Below are positions 31,501 through 41,235 of a stretch of DNA of 64,000 nt, one piece after another. Numbering within the stretch: the first letter of the stretch is position 1; every line of letters starts with the position of its first letter. The DNA is from Hyposmocoma kahamanoa (taxonomy: Eukaryota > Arthropoda > Insecta > Lepidoptera > Cosmopterigidae): contig NW_020653713.1 in NCBI RefSeq assembly GCF_003589595.1, forward strand, positions 5,852,744 through 5,916,743, read 5' to 3'. The position numbers and the translations under genes are program-made. Under the pieces are notes generated by a model, which did no database searches, was not told where the DNA came from, and was given only the letters and a program-made list of their open reading frames with translations.

Positions 31501-32622
31501 TTTAGTTACGTACTTTGGGATCCGAGCAGCATATATTTAAGACGTTGTCTAATAATTATTTTTTTTATATATTTTGTACATCGGGTGTTTAAGCGATCAT
31601 AGGAGTAATATTGTTTGGTTCCGAATTACATACACGGCGTACATTTTGATGTATGCGGGGATGCGGGGCTTTAGGAGGTTCAGTAGTAAAAAATCGTATA
31701 ATAGTAACTTTTCACTGTTCCATATTTTGGAAAATACAATCAGGATACATTTTCTTGATAAAACACATATTCTATTTTCTATTAGAAAGCTATTTTCCAT
31801 CTCTTTCTTGCTGTATGCTGCTCCGTATCAATGAACCGTGATACAATAAAGTGTCAAAAATCAAAATATATTTATGTATTAATTTTTGGAACATTGACAA
31901 AATTTTTGGGAAATTACTTTTTGGGAACGCTTTGTTCTACAGATACCTACTGTCTGTATGGGTATGCTTTATGTTTTAATTTTTTTTATTTGTTGTTCGA
32001 ATTTGTATGATTATGTTTTGTTTTTCTGTTGTTTTGTTTCGTTTCGTTTATTTTTTTTATTTTGTGGTAACATTTGTCGTAGACAAATAATATGTTTTCA
32101 TTCTTTCGTTCTAAAGTATATTTAAAACAAAAATTTACGTGGCTTTATATAAGTACCAAAATTTTATTTGATATAAAAAACATTATTTTATTTTTATTTT
32201 AGCCATTTTTAAATTATTTTGTCAGTTTCGGCAAAAGTGTCGCTTGATAAATTTCGCCACTTTATTTTCAAAAGTACGGATATTATTTCTTATTTTAAAA
32301 AACGATACTACAACGGCAGGCCATGTTGTTACTTTAACTCAGTCAAAATTTTACCAGTTCGACAGTTATATACAGGATAATTATAAAGGTATTACGCAAT
32401 AGACTACTTATTATAACAACTAAATGACCTCAACTAAACATCTGTAGCAAGTTATTAAAAATATTACAGCATGACCAAAACAAATTTACTCGGTTTTTTT
32501 CTCTTCCAAGTTCAATCGCTACATGTGGTCTGTGCGCTACATTAACTTGTGATTGGCTAATGGCGTCCGGCAATGAGTCTATATTCGAAAGTGATATTGT
32601 AAATCGATGTTGCTCATGCACA
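31501..32622. other. AT-rich stretch with nothing recognised
   Basis: Several frames of 60-86 codons are overlapping and composition-driven. No gene supported. Confidence 0.45.
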
Positions 32623-32704
32623 GCAGTCGTGGCCGAGCGGTTAAGGCGTCTGACTAGAAATCAGATTCCCTCTGGGAGCGTAGGTTCGAATCCTACCGAC
32701 TGCG
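32623..32704 (+). tRNA. tRNA-Ser (anticodon AGA)
   Basis: This 82-nt gene has a 7-bp acceptor stem (GCAGTCG with CGACTGC) and discriminator G. The anticodon stem TCTGA/TCAGA encloses CTAGAAA with AGA at 32656-32658. The long variable arm is typical of serine tRNAs (TTCCCTCTGGGAGC). The T arm is GTAGG-TTCGAAT-CCTAC. Boxes A and B are intact (TGGCCGAGCGG, GGTTCGAATCC). A nine-T run starting at 32711 would terminate RNA polymerase III. No intron is present. All stems pair, so it is a functional-looking gene rather than a SINE head. Confidence 0.97.
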
Positions 32705-32710
32705 AAGAAG

Positions 32711-32719
32711 TTTTTTTTT
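32711..32719 (+). terminator. RNA polymerase III T-run terminator of tRNA-Ser
   Basis: A run of nine T begins six bases after the mature 3' end. Confidence 0.8.
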
Positions 32720-33322
32720 GCAAGTATTTTAATTAGTATGTTTTTCTTCTAAATGAGAGTTAGCTCAAAGGAAGGCAAAGCTCGTGAGTCATAAATATTT
32801 ATGGAAGACTCTTGACACAGGAACACATTAAAGTCACAAAGTGTAAAGAAAAAAGTGTAAAGTATGTATAATATACATAATTTCATTGACTTACAAATAA
32901 ATGGACGACGGGTCTAATACACAAACCACGAAAAAAATGTCCCAAGTCAACCTATTTAAACGTAGTGACATGTAAAGGAATATGAAAAAGCTAAATCGTT
33001 GAATTTAAATTGTAATGTTATCGCAGTACTGTCTAATTTTGCTTGCTTCGCCGTCAGTCGAACAAACGAAGACTAAAGCGTGAATGACGCTCTGTATACG
33101 ATTTTAACGCCCTATAAGTTCGGACACTTTTTAGCGAGGACCCGACGTCCATATAATTGTAAGTCAATGCATAATTTACACTTTTTTTCTATATATAATT
33201 TTGTTATCTTAGTACTAGTGCCAAAAAATACCCAAAGGTTGTTTTTGCTATTGGACTTAACTTTTAATTAATAACAATTAATGTGATCTCATGTTTACAA
33301 TTTAGATTTAAATTACAACTAA
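32720..33322. other. AT-rich spacer with nothing recognised
   Basis: No gene or repeat supported. Confidence 0.4.
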
Positions 33323-33335
33323 GAACAGTGATTGT

Positions 33336-33586
33336 AGGAAATGAAACTATTTTTCCGGATTTAAATCGCGTATATTTGTTTTTTCAAACATACCGACGTT
33401 TCGGGCCCTTTACAGGTCCCATGGTCACGGTTGACTGAGGTGGTACAGTCTTCAACCAGTTATGTCTAATATTACCTGTAAAGGGCCCGAAACGTCGGTT
33501 TGTTCGAAAAAACAAATATACGCGATTTAAATCCGGAAAAATAGTTTCATTTCCTATGTGCAACAATCGCGAAAACCTAAGAACTC
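33336..33586. mobile_element. FB palindromic element with 13-bp target duplication
   Basis: Arms of 82 bp (33336-33417 and 33474-33555) are reverse complements with about two mismatches and enclose a 56-bp loop. The arm reads AGGAAATGAAACTATTTTTC through CGACGTTTCGGGCCCTTTAC. A 31-bp tail ending AAAACCTAAGAACTC follows the right arm. GAACAGTGATTGT flanks both sides (33323-33335 and 33587-33599). A 13-bp duplication suggests target-primed insertion rather than a classical DNA transposon. One-armed relatives are at 47490-47610 and the same tail end is at 26366-26385. Confidence 0.8.
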
Positions 33587-34436
33587 GAACAGTGATTGTG
33601 TTTCTTTTTCAGTTAAACAATAAATGTTTTTTATTTCGAAACTTACTGTTAATCTCCTAAAGATTGTTTTTGGTGTCATAATAAATAATTGAATAATACG
33701 ACCCCGTAATATAAGTCAAACGTAACGTCACAAAAAGCAGTATGTTTACATACGACACCTTATTTAAAATTGTAATTAAAGTTTAAAACCACGAATGCAG
33801 TCGTATTTTCAAAATACGACATTTGCACGGGTAACAAAGGGTCGTAACTATAGATTTTCCCGTTTTTCTCCACAAATACGGCGTTCTGATTGATGTTAAT
33901 TATTGCGAAATATGCCACAGACACTTATACAACAAATTATAAACATCCGTAACTGTAATATTTGTATGAAACCCATAAACTCAGATCAAAAGTTTAAATA
34001 TATAAATCAATAACAAATTAAAAAGATTTTATATGAAAGATCAATATCAGAGGAGGCTTACACAAACTGGTCATTGATTTAATTGTTGTACCTTACATAT
34101 TAACGCAACTCACTAGAAAAGGATAAATAATCTTTAATTTTAAGATTCTACCTTGATTGTACTGTAACTTGTTATTAATATTTGTAATAAACAGTTTTAA
34201 AATTAAAAAAAAAATAATTTAAATATCTGTTTCTCGAAATGCTTTTATGGGTTACGTTACGACTATTTGCTTGGGACGCGTCGATATAAGCGTGCATGCT
34301 CCTCGTCGACCTCATTGTCAGTTACCATTAGATGAAATAAAAATCTAATGAATACGTCACGTTTTCTATAAAAATAGCAGGTGACCTCATTGCAATTTTT
34401 AAGTTTATTCAATGTCACGATGTTGTACTACCACTA

Positions 34437-34555
34437 TATTCAATTATTTTTTGTCGTATTACTCCACTAGTTCGTTATTCATTATTATAACAAAGATCGA
34501 TACACTAATTACATCCGGCTGGATTCGAACCAGCAAGCAGGATCGAATGAATATT
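34437..34555 (-). mobile_element. T2 SINE 3' half, minus orientation
   Basis: TATTCAATTATTTTTTGTCG, ATTACTCCACTAGTTCGTTA and ACAAAGATCGATACACTAAT are the reversed T2 tail. GGCTGGATTCGAACCAGC holds the box B. The head beyond box B is lost. Confidence 0.7.
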
Positions 34556-34676
34556 TCTTAGTATTTCGAAAAGTTATTCCTTAGTACCTACAGTACTTTA
34601 TGTTGATGATTAAAAGTACTTGGTTACATAATATTAATTTTATTGTATATTATGATGTTTTGCTACTTGTCCACGT

Positions 34677-34990
34677 TGGTTTGTTTGAAAAAACAAATAT
34701 ACATGCCTCCGTGGTTGCCAAGCCGTACTGCCACGCAGAGGTCCCAGTTCGGTCACAGAGGCAGTTTTAGTTTGTACTAGTAGGGAGTGTTTTTTAATGT
34801 TTGTACCTTTTTTATTAAATAATAAAATTAAGAAATGAAACTATTTTTCCTGATTTAAATCGCGTGTATACGCGGTTCGATTCCCGGGCCGGGAGAAATA
34901 TTTGCATAGCCTACATTTATTTCTCTCGTGAGCTTGGGTGTAATTTGTGGTTGTCTCTGTGTATGTCCATGGCACCCGCGACGCAGGGCT
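34677..34990 (+). mobile_element. Chimera of broken FB arms and a scrambled T1 SINE
   Basis: An FB arm piece (GTTTGTTTGAAAAAACAAAT) joins a T1 head (ATGCCTCCGTGGTTGCCAAG, CACGCAGAGGTCCCAG). The head then continues into an inverted T1 start (complement of CTGCCTCTGTGACCGAACTG). After 70 bp a second FB arm (GAAATGAAACTATTTTTCCT) joins the remaining T1 body from box B onward (GGTTCGATTCCCGGGCC, then GAGCTTGGGTGTAATTTGTG). The pieces could arise from insertion followed by template switching. Confidence 0.65.
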
Positions 34991-36217
34991 TAAAAAAAGT
35001 CCAAGCACTTACCCCAAAAGAACTTATATACACTATGTATATATCCAATGTTTTAAAAACAGTTAAACTACGTGAACTTGAGTTTGACATGATGATTAAT
35101 AAGGACATCCTCTCGCTTCGAGATTTTTAATGGGAGCAATGACGGAACGAACCAACCTAAGAATGATGAAAGGAAAAGGAATTTGAGAACGATACAAAAT
35201 TTTAAAAGTAAGTGGCCAGGCACCAGAAAATATGGTAATAAAAAGGTGGTGGTAACGCCAGATAGTTTGTCTGAGCTCGTATCTCCTTTTCCTTTCCCCA
35301 TCCCAATCCGTGCTACGCCAAAGCCGTATAAATCGTCAGTGAATTAAAAATAAGTGTGCGTGTGACGTTAACATTCATCGCATTTTTTATAAATTAACTG
35401 TTACTGAACGAAAACGACGCCTAACTTTGTTTTACTAAACGATTTTATTTTTTATTTCCCGCTAAATAAAACTTCCTACAATGTTTCTAAAAGAAAGAAA
35501 ATAACATGAGCTCTCAAATTATATTTTTGTAATGTCATTAAAATATATATATAACCGTCATTGTGAATAAAAACCGCTGAAGTATTTTAATAACCGGCAA
35601 TCTATCTCACTACCGCTACACATGTCTCTCAACCCTGACATTGGCAAAATCGTCGCGCAAAACGACGGAGCCATAGACACAAAAGTTGAAGTTGAAGTTG
35701 ATCCGCATCTCCGCCCAGCATTAAGCTGCGTACGCAAGTGTTTACATGGTGGCGTTATTGGTGGCCGGCCGCAAGTGAAGTGGTGAAGCGCTACGCACGA
35801 GCTCTTAGAGGTTTCGGATAGTAAAGGTTGGTGGCAGCATGGCTTCCCATCCTTTTGCTTGCGAGCTCACGTTACCAGCAGCTCTTCATGAGCTATCGAA
35901 GGTATTAAATTTTTTTTATAGCGTCATCAGGTGGGATGGCGATAAAAGAGGACAGCACAGCATCGTCACACGTTTAGAAGTAGACGTGTTTGTTATGTGT
36001 TGTATAAATTGTATTAACAAATACAAAGACATGAAAAGGCTCAATCAGCGGTTGCTCGTTAGGTTAATTCAATCATCTCTGGTCACTAACCACTCAATTT
36101 CCATGCAATTCATTCGCCAATCGCCGCCAGTTGGTTTTGAACAATTGTTTGCTCATGCTATTTTAGCGGGTTTGTTTTAACATTTCGCTTCGTAGTTCAA
36201 TGAAGCTTTTTTTTTTT
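34991..36217. other. Mixed spacer; weak repeat matches, no supported gene
   Basis: 35190-35280 (AAGTGGCCAGGCACCAGAAA, AATAAAAAGGTGGTGG) resembles the end of the 4490-5075 repeat, and 35930-35980 resembles it again. A GC-richer part at 35590-35880 and a 113-codon frame at 35839-36180 have no recognised motif. Confidence 0.35.
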
Positions 36218-36403
36218 CATAATACCAAGTGACGGGACTAACAAGCCGTGGGCCTGGTGGTAAGTAACACGCCTGCTCATAACAGTTGCAGTGCCACTTG
36301 GAGCTTTATACCACAAAGATCGGAAGGGCACTGCCACTGCGCCCTGAAACAGGTGGAGAGGCAGTACTTGCCTGGACGAACTCCTTCTCAAGAAGCACTA
36401 ATT
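36218..36403 (-). repeat. SL1 repeat with internal deletion, minus
   Basis: It has TTCATAATACCAAGTGACGG, GCCTGGTGGTAAGTAACACG, CACAAAGATCGGAAGGGCAC and CCTGGACGAACTCCTTCTCA. A central deletion joins CCCTGAAACA to GTGGAGAGGCAG. The T-run before it is the complement of the A-rich tail. Confidence 0.85.
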
Positions 36404-36720
36404 GTACTTAGTTGGTTTTTGTACGTAGAATAAAACCAACCGACAGTGTTAAGCCAAGTTGTGAAAATATTCTTCTAAGTTCGTTATTGTTTACAAAAGA
36501 CTGTGATTTCCGGTGTGAACGTGTGGCGCATGTAAATCTTAAACCTACCACATTTAGTTGACTTTTTGAGATATGCTTTGTCTTCACCAGTGGTCGTTGA
36601 CAACAAAATTCTATCCGACCCCCTTCAACATCATCACCATTAATCGACTTTACGTCGCACTGCTGGGCAATCTAGGGAGAGAGTTCAGGTTATAATTCAC
36701 CACGCGGGCCTAAATAATAG

Positions 36721-36900
36721 AGAGTCCTTCTGAAAGCATTCGTCCAAGCAAGTACTACCACTTTACCTATTTCTGCCACCAAGCAGTAATGTGAGCATTA
36801 CTGCATTCCGGCTTTGAATGATAAGGGTGCTGGTGAAATTACAGTCACGTAGAACTTGTCAACTTATGCTTCATGGTGATGAGAGCAGCGGCAGTGCTCC
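36721..36900 (+). repeat. SL1 repeat, 5' half, plus
   Basis: TTACCTATTTCTGCCACCAA, GTGAGCATTACTGCATTCCG, AAGGGTGCTGGTGAAATTAC and ACTTGTCAACTTATGC identify it. Confidence 0.85.
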
Positions 36901-37051
36901 TAATCCATATCCATGACATAAAAAAATGCAACCTTCTTCGAAGTTTCAAGTTTCTTCACGATATTTTTCTTCGCTGTTAATACAACAAGACGCTTGCTAC
37001 TAAACAATCATAATTGTACATAACTTAAAAGTTTAACACATATGTAAGTAT

Positions 37052-37120
37052 ATGCCGCTACTGGGATTGGAACCATCGATTTCTCAACTGCAAAGTAACC
37101 GTTCTCCCACTAGGCTAAAA
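37052..37120 (-). repeat. Solo tRNA-like unit related to the 30453-31127 array
   Basis: The complement reads TAGTGGGAGAACGGTTACTT, then a box B relic GGTTCCAATCCC. The same TCTCAACTGCAAAGTAACCG pattern occurs in the array units. Confidence 0.5.
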
Positions 37121-37308
37121 CCATACATAGACCTAACTAGACTTCTTCTGACAGAGATATTAATCCTAAATTAAGAGGCTGCCGCTATAAAGAACGAGGT
37201 GGCACTACACTACTCCAGTGATTTTGCCCTGAATGATAAGCTGGAGTAATTTGTACTTATTCCTCATGAAGTGGCCGAAGTACGACATCTTTATCGATAC
37301 CTGATACC

Positions 37309-37622
37309 TGTTGTATAAAGCTCAGGTCCGAAGCAGCATGGAGTACTGTTCGCACCTTTGGGACGGCTGTGCCAAGTACTTGCTCGATGCCCTAGATGGA
37401 CTGCAGCGCTACGCCTTCCATGTTGTCAACGATCCTCATGTAACTGAGCATGCGGAGTCGTTACAGCTTCGCAGAGATATAGCGTCTCTTAGCGTATTCT
37501 ATCGCCTGTACCACGGTGAGTGCTCTGAAGAGTTATTCAACCTTATCCCTTCCTCTCCTTTCCATCAGCGGACCACCCGTGCCGGACTGCGTTACAATAA
37601 AAAAAAAAAAAAAAAAAAAAAA
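37309..37622 (+). pseudogene. LINE ORF2 fragment ending prematurely in poly(A)
   Basis: The frame reads LYKAQVRSSMEYCSHLWDGC, SLQLRRDIASLSVFYRLYHG and ECSEELFNLIPSSPF. This is the conserved C-terminal region of CR1/Jockey-type LINE reverse transcriptases. It then runs straight from RTTRAGLRY into a run of about 30 A (37592-37622) preceded by an AATAAA overlap. The usual last 60-odd codons and 3' UTR are missing. The frame itself is nearly intact over 95 codons. Confidence 0.85.
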
Positions 37623-38599
37623 TCTTCCTACACTAAACTAACACACTTTTCTTCAGTTTATTGAGTACTTTTACTTTTATAACCCTTGAAACCACGCCTT
37701 GAAATTCACAAACCTACCTAGTATCCACCTAAACTGCAAATTTTTCTAACGGAATTGTAAAAAAAAACATTGTAAGAAAACTGAACTTTATAGGGTCAGT
37801 CTAGCATAACGTATTAACGAACCAAATACCTCACATATCGCTGTTTTACACGAATATATACCAAAATAGCTTAGTTACTTAGTTATTTTTGTCTCATTAC
37901 ACACTTGCACTCGGAATGAGCTAAATTTTATTGTAATAAAGACACCGCGCTGTTTTTTATTTTAGACATTCTAAAACAATTATAAATGAGCGAATTGAAA
38001 GTAATACTCGGGCATATTCGCTGACGTATGCCTCAACAGGCACAATGCCGATTTATGGCAACGATACATAGACTTGACAACGAGTTTGATTTTAATACTT
38101 TTACACTACAGTAGTCCTATGTCCTCTGGGTGCAAGAGCGAACAGAAGTTAATTACGATTTTCTGGTACTCGTTCTCCAAAAAAATCTCAAGTTTGACAA
38201 CAGGTAATTTATGTGATATCTGGTATGTTATATTACATAATTACTTTTATAAGTACAAAAATTATCCGAAGAGAACTTGATCCCTTTTTTTAGAATCAAA
38301 TTTTTAATGTGATATTATTATACTAGCCAAATAGAAAATTCAAAATAAGAACAATAAAGGGTAAACAACAAACCCTAGTGAAGACGACAGGACGTTTATC
38401 CTCTAAGGCCATTATCACATTAGAGAAAGTTAAAACTGCAATAAGCTGCCCTAAACTGTTCACCGTAAATAAAGCAAGCAGACCGCGTAAGCCTAGTATC
38501 AAATTTCGCTTAACTCAGGGGCCACAGAATATGCGTTTAAAGTTAGGATATAAATTAGTGTAGTGATTGAGCGAACTTGAGGTTTCTCTGATTTTTTTA
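37623..38599. other. AT-rich stretch with nothing recognised
   Basis: Frames at 38074-38280 and 38378-38563 show no family motif. No repeat supported. Confidence 0.4.
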
Positions 38600-38715
38600 T
38601 ACATGCACTCATAGCCACTAAGGAGAAACCCTATACCGCGGGTGCTATGGACACGCACATAGACGCCACAAATTACTCCTAAACTCACGAGAGAAATAAA
38701 TGTAGGTCATACAAA
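38600..38715 (-). repeat. T1 SINE 3' part, minus orientation
   Basis: AGGAGAAACCCTATACCGCG, GGTGCTATGGACACGCACAT, CACAAATTACTCCTAAACTC and ACGAGAGAAATAAATGTAGG are the reversed T1 body. The head is missing. Confidence 0.75.
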
Positions 38716-38956
38716 TATATCCCCAAACACACTATCTCGTGGGAAGCAAAGCAGGTAAGATTAACCGAATAAGAAAGTGGTTTATAGCAACAAGAATTAA
38801 GTTAAAAGGGAGTAAAATATAAAAATTGCAAAAAGAAATGCTTATTTGAAAAACAATAACCAATCATCTAAGACATAACTAATTTTAAGTTACTTACGTA
38901 ATCTAACAATAGGTGAATTACACTTTATGCTGCATGTTTAAGTGAGTATTTGTTTT

Positions 38957-38965
38957 TGTGTGTAT

Positions 38966-39016
<51 letters not shown>

Positions 39017-39072
39017 TGTGGGCGCGCGCATGCGCGCGTGTGTGCATGTGAGTGCATGTGCGAGCGTGCGTG
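38957..39072 (+). repeat. TG/CG alternating purine-pyrimidine tract
   Basis: About 50 bases of TG repeats pass into GGGCGCGCGCATGCGCGCGT and then TGTGTGCATGTGAGTGCATG. The CG-rich core makes it a strong candidate Z-DNA former and an unstable microsatellite. Confidence 0.95.
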
Positions 39073-39356
39073 CAAGAGGAAGTAGGACAATCGTTATATA
39101 ATAGGACTAATTAAACCTTAATTTGAATACATTTATCATTACAATGCTTAATTGAAACGTTTTAGGTCGAGACTACCTGCAAGAGCTAAACGGTTACTAT
39201 CACGGATTTCTGTCATCCAAGTACGCAGAAGCAGAATAATAAACCTTTAGTATAACGTTTTTGTTTCACTATACTATAGCCTCGTAAATGGCAAATTTTG
39301 AATATCAATCGGAATCTTGAAATTGAAATGAATTTAAGAAAACGACTGTCAAGAAC

Positions 39357-39511
39357 AGGGCCCTTACCATGAATTCTTATTACAGTTCAGTATAGGTTCG
39401 TAACGACAAAAAAGCGGGATGGCGATATACACTTTCGTGTAGCGCTATCTCACGATTCATTTTAGGACATAAACTGAATCGCAATAAGAGTTCATGGTAA
39501 GGTCCTTGCTA
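39357..39511. mobile_element. MITE-like element with ~35-bp imperfect inverted ends
   Basis: The left end GGGCCCTTACCATGAATTCT plus TATTACAGTTCAGT pairs with the complement of the right end ACTGAATCGCAATAAGAGTT plus CATGGTAAGGTCC. The middle (GATGGCGATATACACTTTCG) has no coding potential. The superfamily is unclear because no target duplication stands out. Confidence 0.65.
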
Positions 39512-39723
39512 GTTTATTTTTATACCTCGTATTATTGTTATGTCTGTCACTATTTTTCATAAAATAAATAATATTTTTCTTAACATAAATAACATTTTCA
39601 TAAATGTACTGTAACGTGAACGAGAAGAACGAGAAGAATGTTAAAGATCAGGCAGATATTTTCAGGCCTCTTTTTAAATGGCTCAAAAAAGTAGACTAAG
39701 ATGATATCAGCTGGAGATGCAAT

Positions 39724-39926
39724 AGAGGTCCTTGTGAAAGAGCTCGTCCACGGAAGTACTGCCACTTTACCTATTTCTGCCGCCAAGCGATAATATGAGC
39801 ATTACAACATTCCGGTTTTGAAGGGTAACGATGCTGATAAAATTACAGGCACATAGGACTTGTCAACTTATGTCTTAGGGTAACGGGCACAGTGGCAATG
39901 TCACTCAGAGTTTTAAATCGCAAAAG
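39724..39926 (+). repeat. SL1 repeat, 5' two-thirds, plus
   Basis: It carries GAGGTCCTTGTGAAAGAGCT, TTACCTATTTCTGCCGCCAA, TTACAGGCACATAGGACTTG and TCAACTTATGTCTTAGGGTA, and stops in ATCGCAAAAGTC. Confidence 0.85.
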
Positions 39927-40065
39927 TCAAAACAACTAAAAAAATGTTTACTTTGTGCAGTCAACACTATTCTATGGGGCTTAAAAGTCAATTTGCTTTT
40001 AAAAGAAAATAAATGTTTTTTTTATTATCTGATTTTATTTTTATTTGGATTTTTATTTATTACTT

Positions 40066-40700
40066 TTTTTTTTCCACCTGATGGAAAGTGATGATGAGGT
40101 CGACGACATAGCATGCACACCTAAGTAATGCCTATTCACTCTCGCCTGGAACTTCCAAGTTATAGCGTTCGGGGAATAAATCCGCAGGTAGGGAATTCTA
40201 CTCTCTAGCCGCTCGCCATATAAATGTGGAAGCGAAACGCTCCGTGAGAATCCTGGGAATATCCACAACATAGGGGTGGAATCCCAGCCCACGTTTAGTC
40301 CCCCGATTTATCGCACACTCTCCGTGATATATCCTGTAGCATACCGATAAGCAGGCAACTATACGACAGTGTTCAAGGCTCTGCAGCTTCGGCTCTACTA
40401 ATTCCGAGTCACCTACAAGCCTTTTGACACGCGTCGATTGAATTCAAGGTGGCCAGTTGGTATTTAGCAGAGCCATCCCATAAGTGGCAGCAGTATAGTC
40501 CATACACGACCGGACTTGTGCTTGGTACAGCTAAAGCAACTGTCCCGGTGTGAAGTAACGCCTCATCTTGGAAAGGATGCCCAGTTTCCTGGCTGCATTT
40601 TTGACCATGGATTCAACGTATCTGCCGAAGTTCAGATTGGACAATAGGTCCATTCTAAGTAGCTGGAGACGGTCGGCTACTACGGTCGGTTGTCACTTGT
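40066..40700 (-). pseudogene. CR1-like LINE C-terminus with 3' end
   Basis: The minus strand preserves pieces of the last third of the RT ORF: DLLSNLNFGRYVESMVKNAA-like residues near 40600-40660, YQAQVRSCMDYTAATYGMA-like sequence near 40480-40540, then YVVDIPR and FKVNRHYLGVHAMSSTSSSL near the end. The 3' end is CTTTCCATCAGGTGG and an A-run (T-run at 40062-40071). Several frameshifts kill it. It is related to 30096-30428 and 58141-59345. Confidence 0.8.
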
Positions 40701-40955
40701 AAGCACTCATTTGTTTAATAATAATGTAAAGATCACACCAATTACTTGGTTTCAAGTTAGATAATCCCCTGTTAGTACTATGAGTACTAAAGTGGGGCAC
40801 AACTCAGAACACAGACCAGAACCAATTTAGAAAACTTCATTTCCTAAATTTGTCCTACCGGGAATCGAACCCGGGACCTCCACATCCAATGCCCACGATG
40901 CAAACAGTTGAGCCACCTCTATTCCGGCCCCGAGAACGGCCCCAAGGCTGAGGGC
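40701..40955 (-). mobile_element. T3 tRNA-derived SINE, minus
   Basis: The complement has a head GAGGTGGCTCAACTGTTTGC and GGGTTCGATTCCCGGTAGG (box B). Next is a AATTTAGGAAATGAAGTTTT block, then TCTGAGTTGTGCCCC and AGTACTCATAGTACTAACAG. It shares these with 49497-49730. The bases beyond 40955 (GC-rich, to about 41080) are not T3. Confidence 0.7.
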
Positions 40956-41069
40956 TTCGAAATCGAAGCCAGCAAAGCAGGCGGCTAAGCTGGCAGAAAA
41001 GCCTACCGGCCCAAAGGCAGCTCCTCACGTCCGGAAAGAGGGGGATCCAACGATTCCCCCCGAAGGGGA

Positions 41070-41135
41070 GTAGAAGACTTTGTGTGTGCGTGTACGTGCG
41101 CGTGCGCGAGCGCATGTGTATGTATGTGTAGTCAT
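41070..41135 (-). repeat. Short alternating purine-pyrimidine tract
   Basis: GTGTGTGCGTGTACGTGCGC continues as GTGCGCGAGCGCATGTGTAT. It is another possible Z-DNA segment. Confidence 0.7.
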
Positions 41136-41235
41136 TGAACTTCAGGTCTTTAACACTCATGTAAGTTCATGTGATAGAATGTTTAAGGTTTTGTTTATCC
41201 AGATATATGTTTTATAAGTTGATTGCTTTTTTAAG

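Noticed and set aside
31574..31841. Overlapping 86- and 62-codon ORFs
   Set aside because: Three overlapping frames on both strands in AT-rich DNA with no recognisable motif.
35690..35830. GGRPQVKW-like translation that could continue the Ig domain after the Gly-Gly of the 16056 exon
   Set aside because: No AG acceptor in the right phase precedes it and a stop follows the tryptophan codon at once.
35839..36180. 113-codon plus-strand ORF
   Set aside because: No domain or motif; part of it overlaps sequence resembling the dispersed 4490-5075 repeat.
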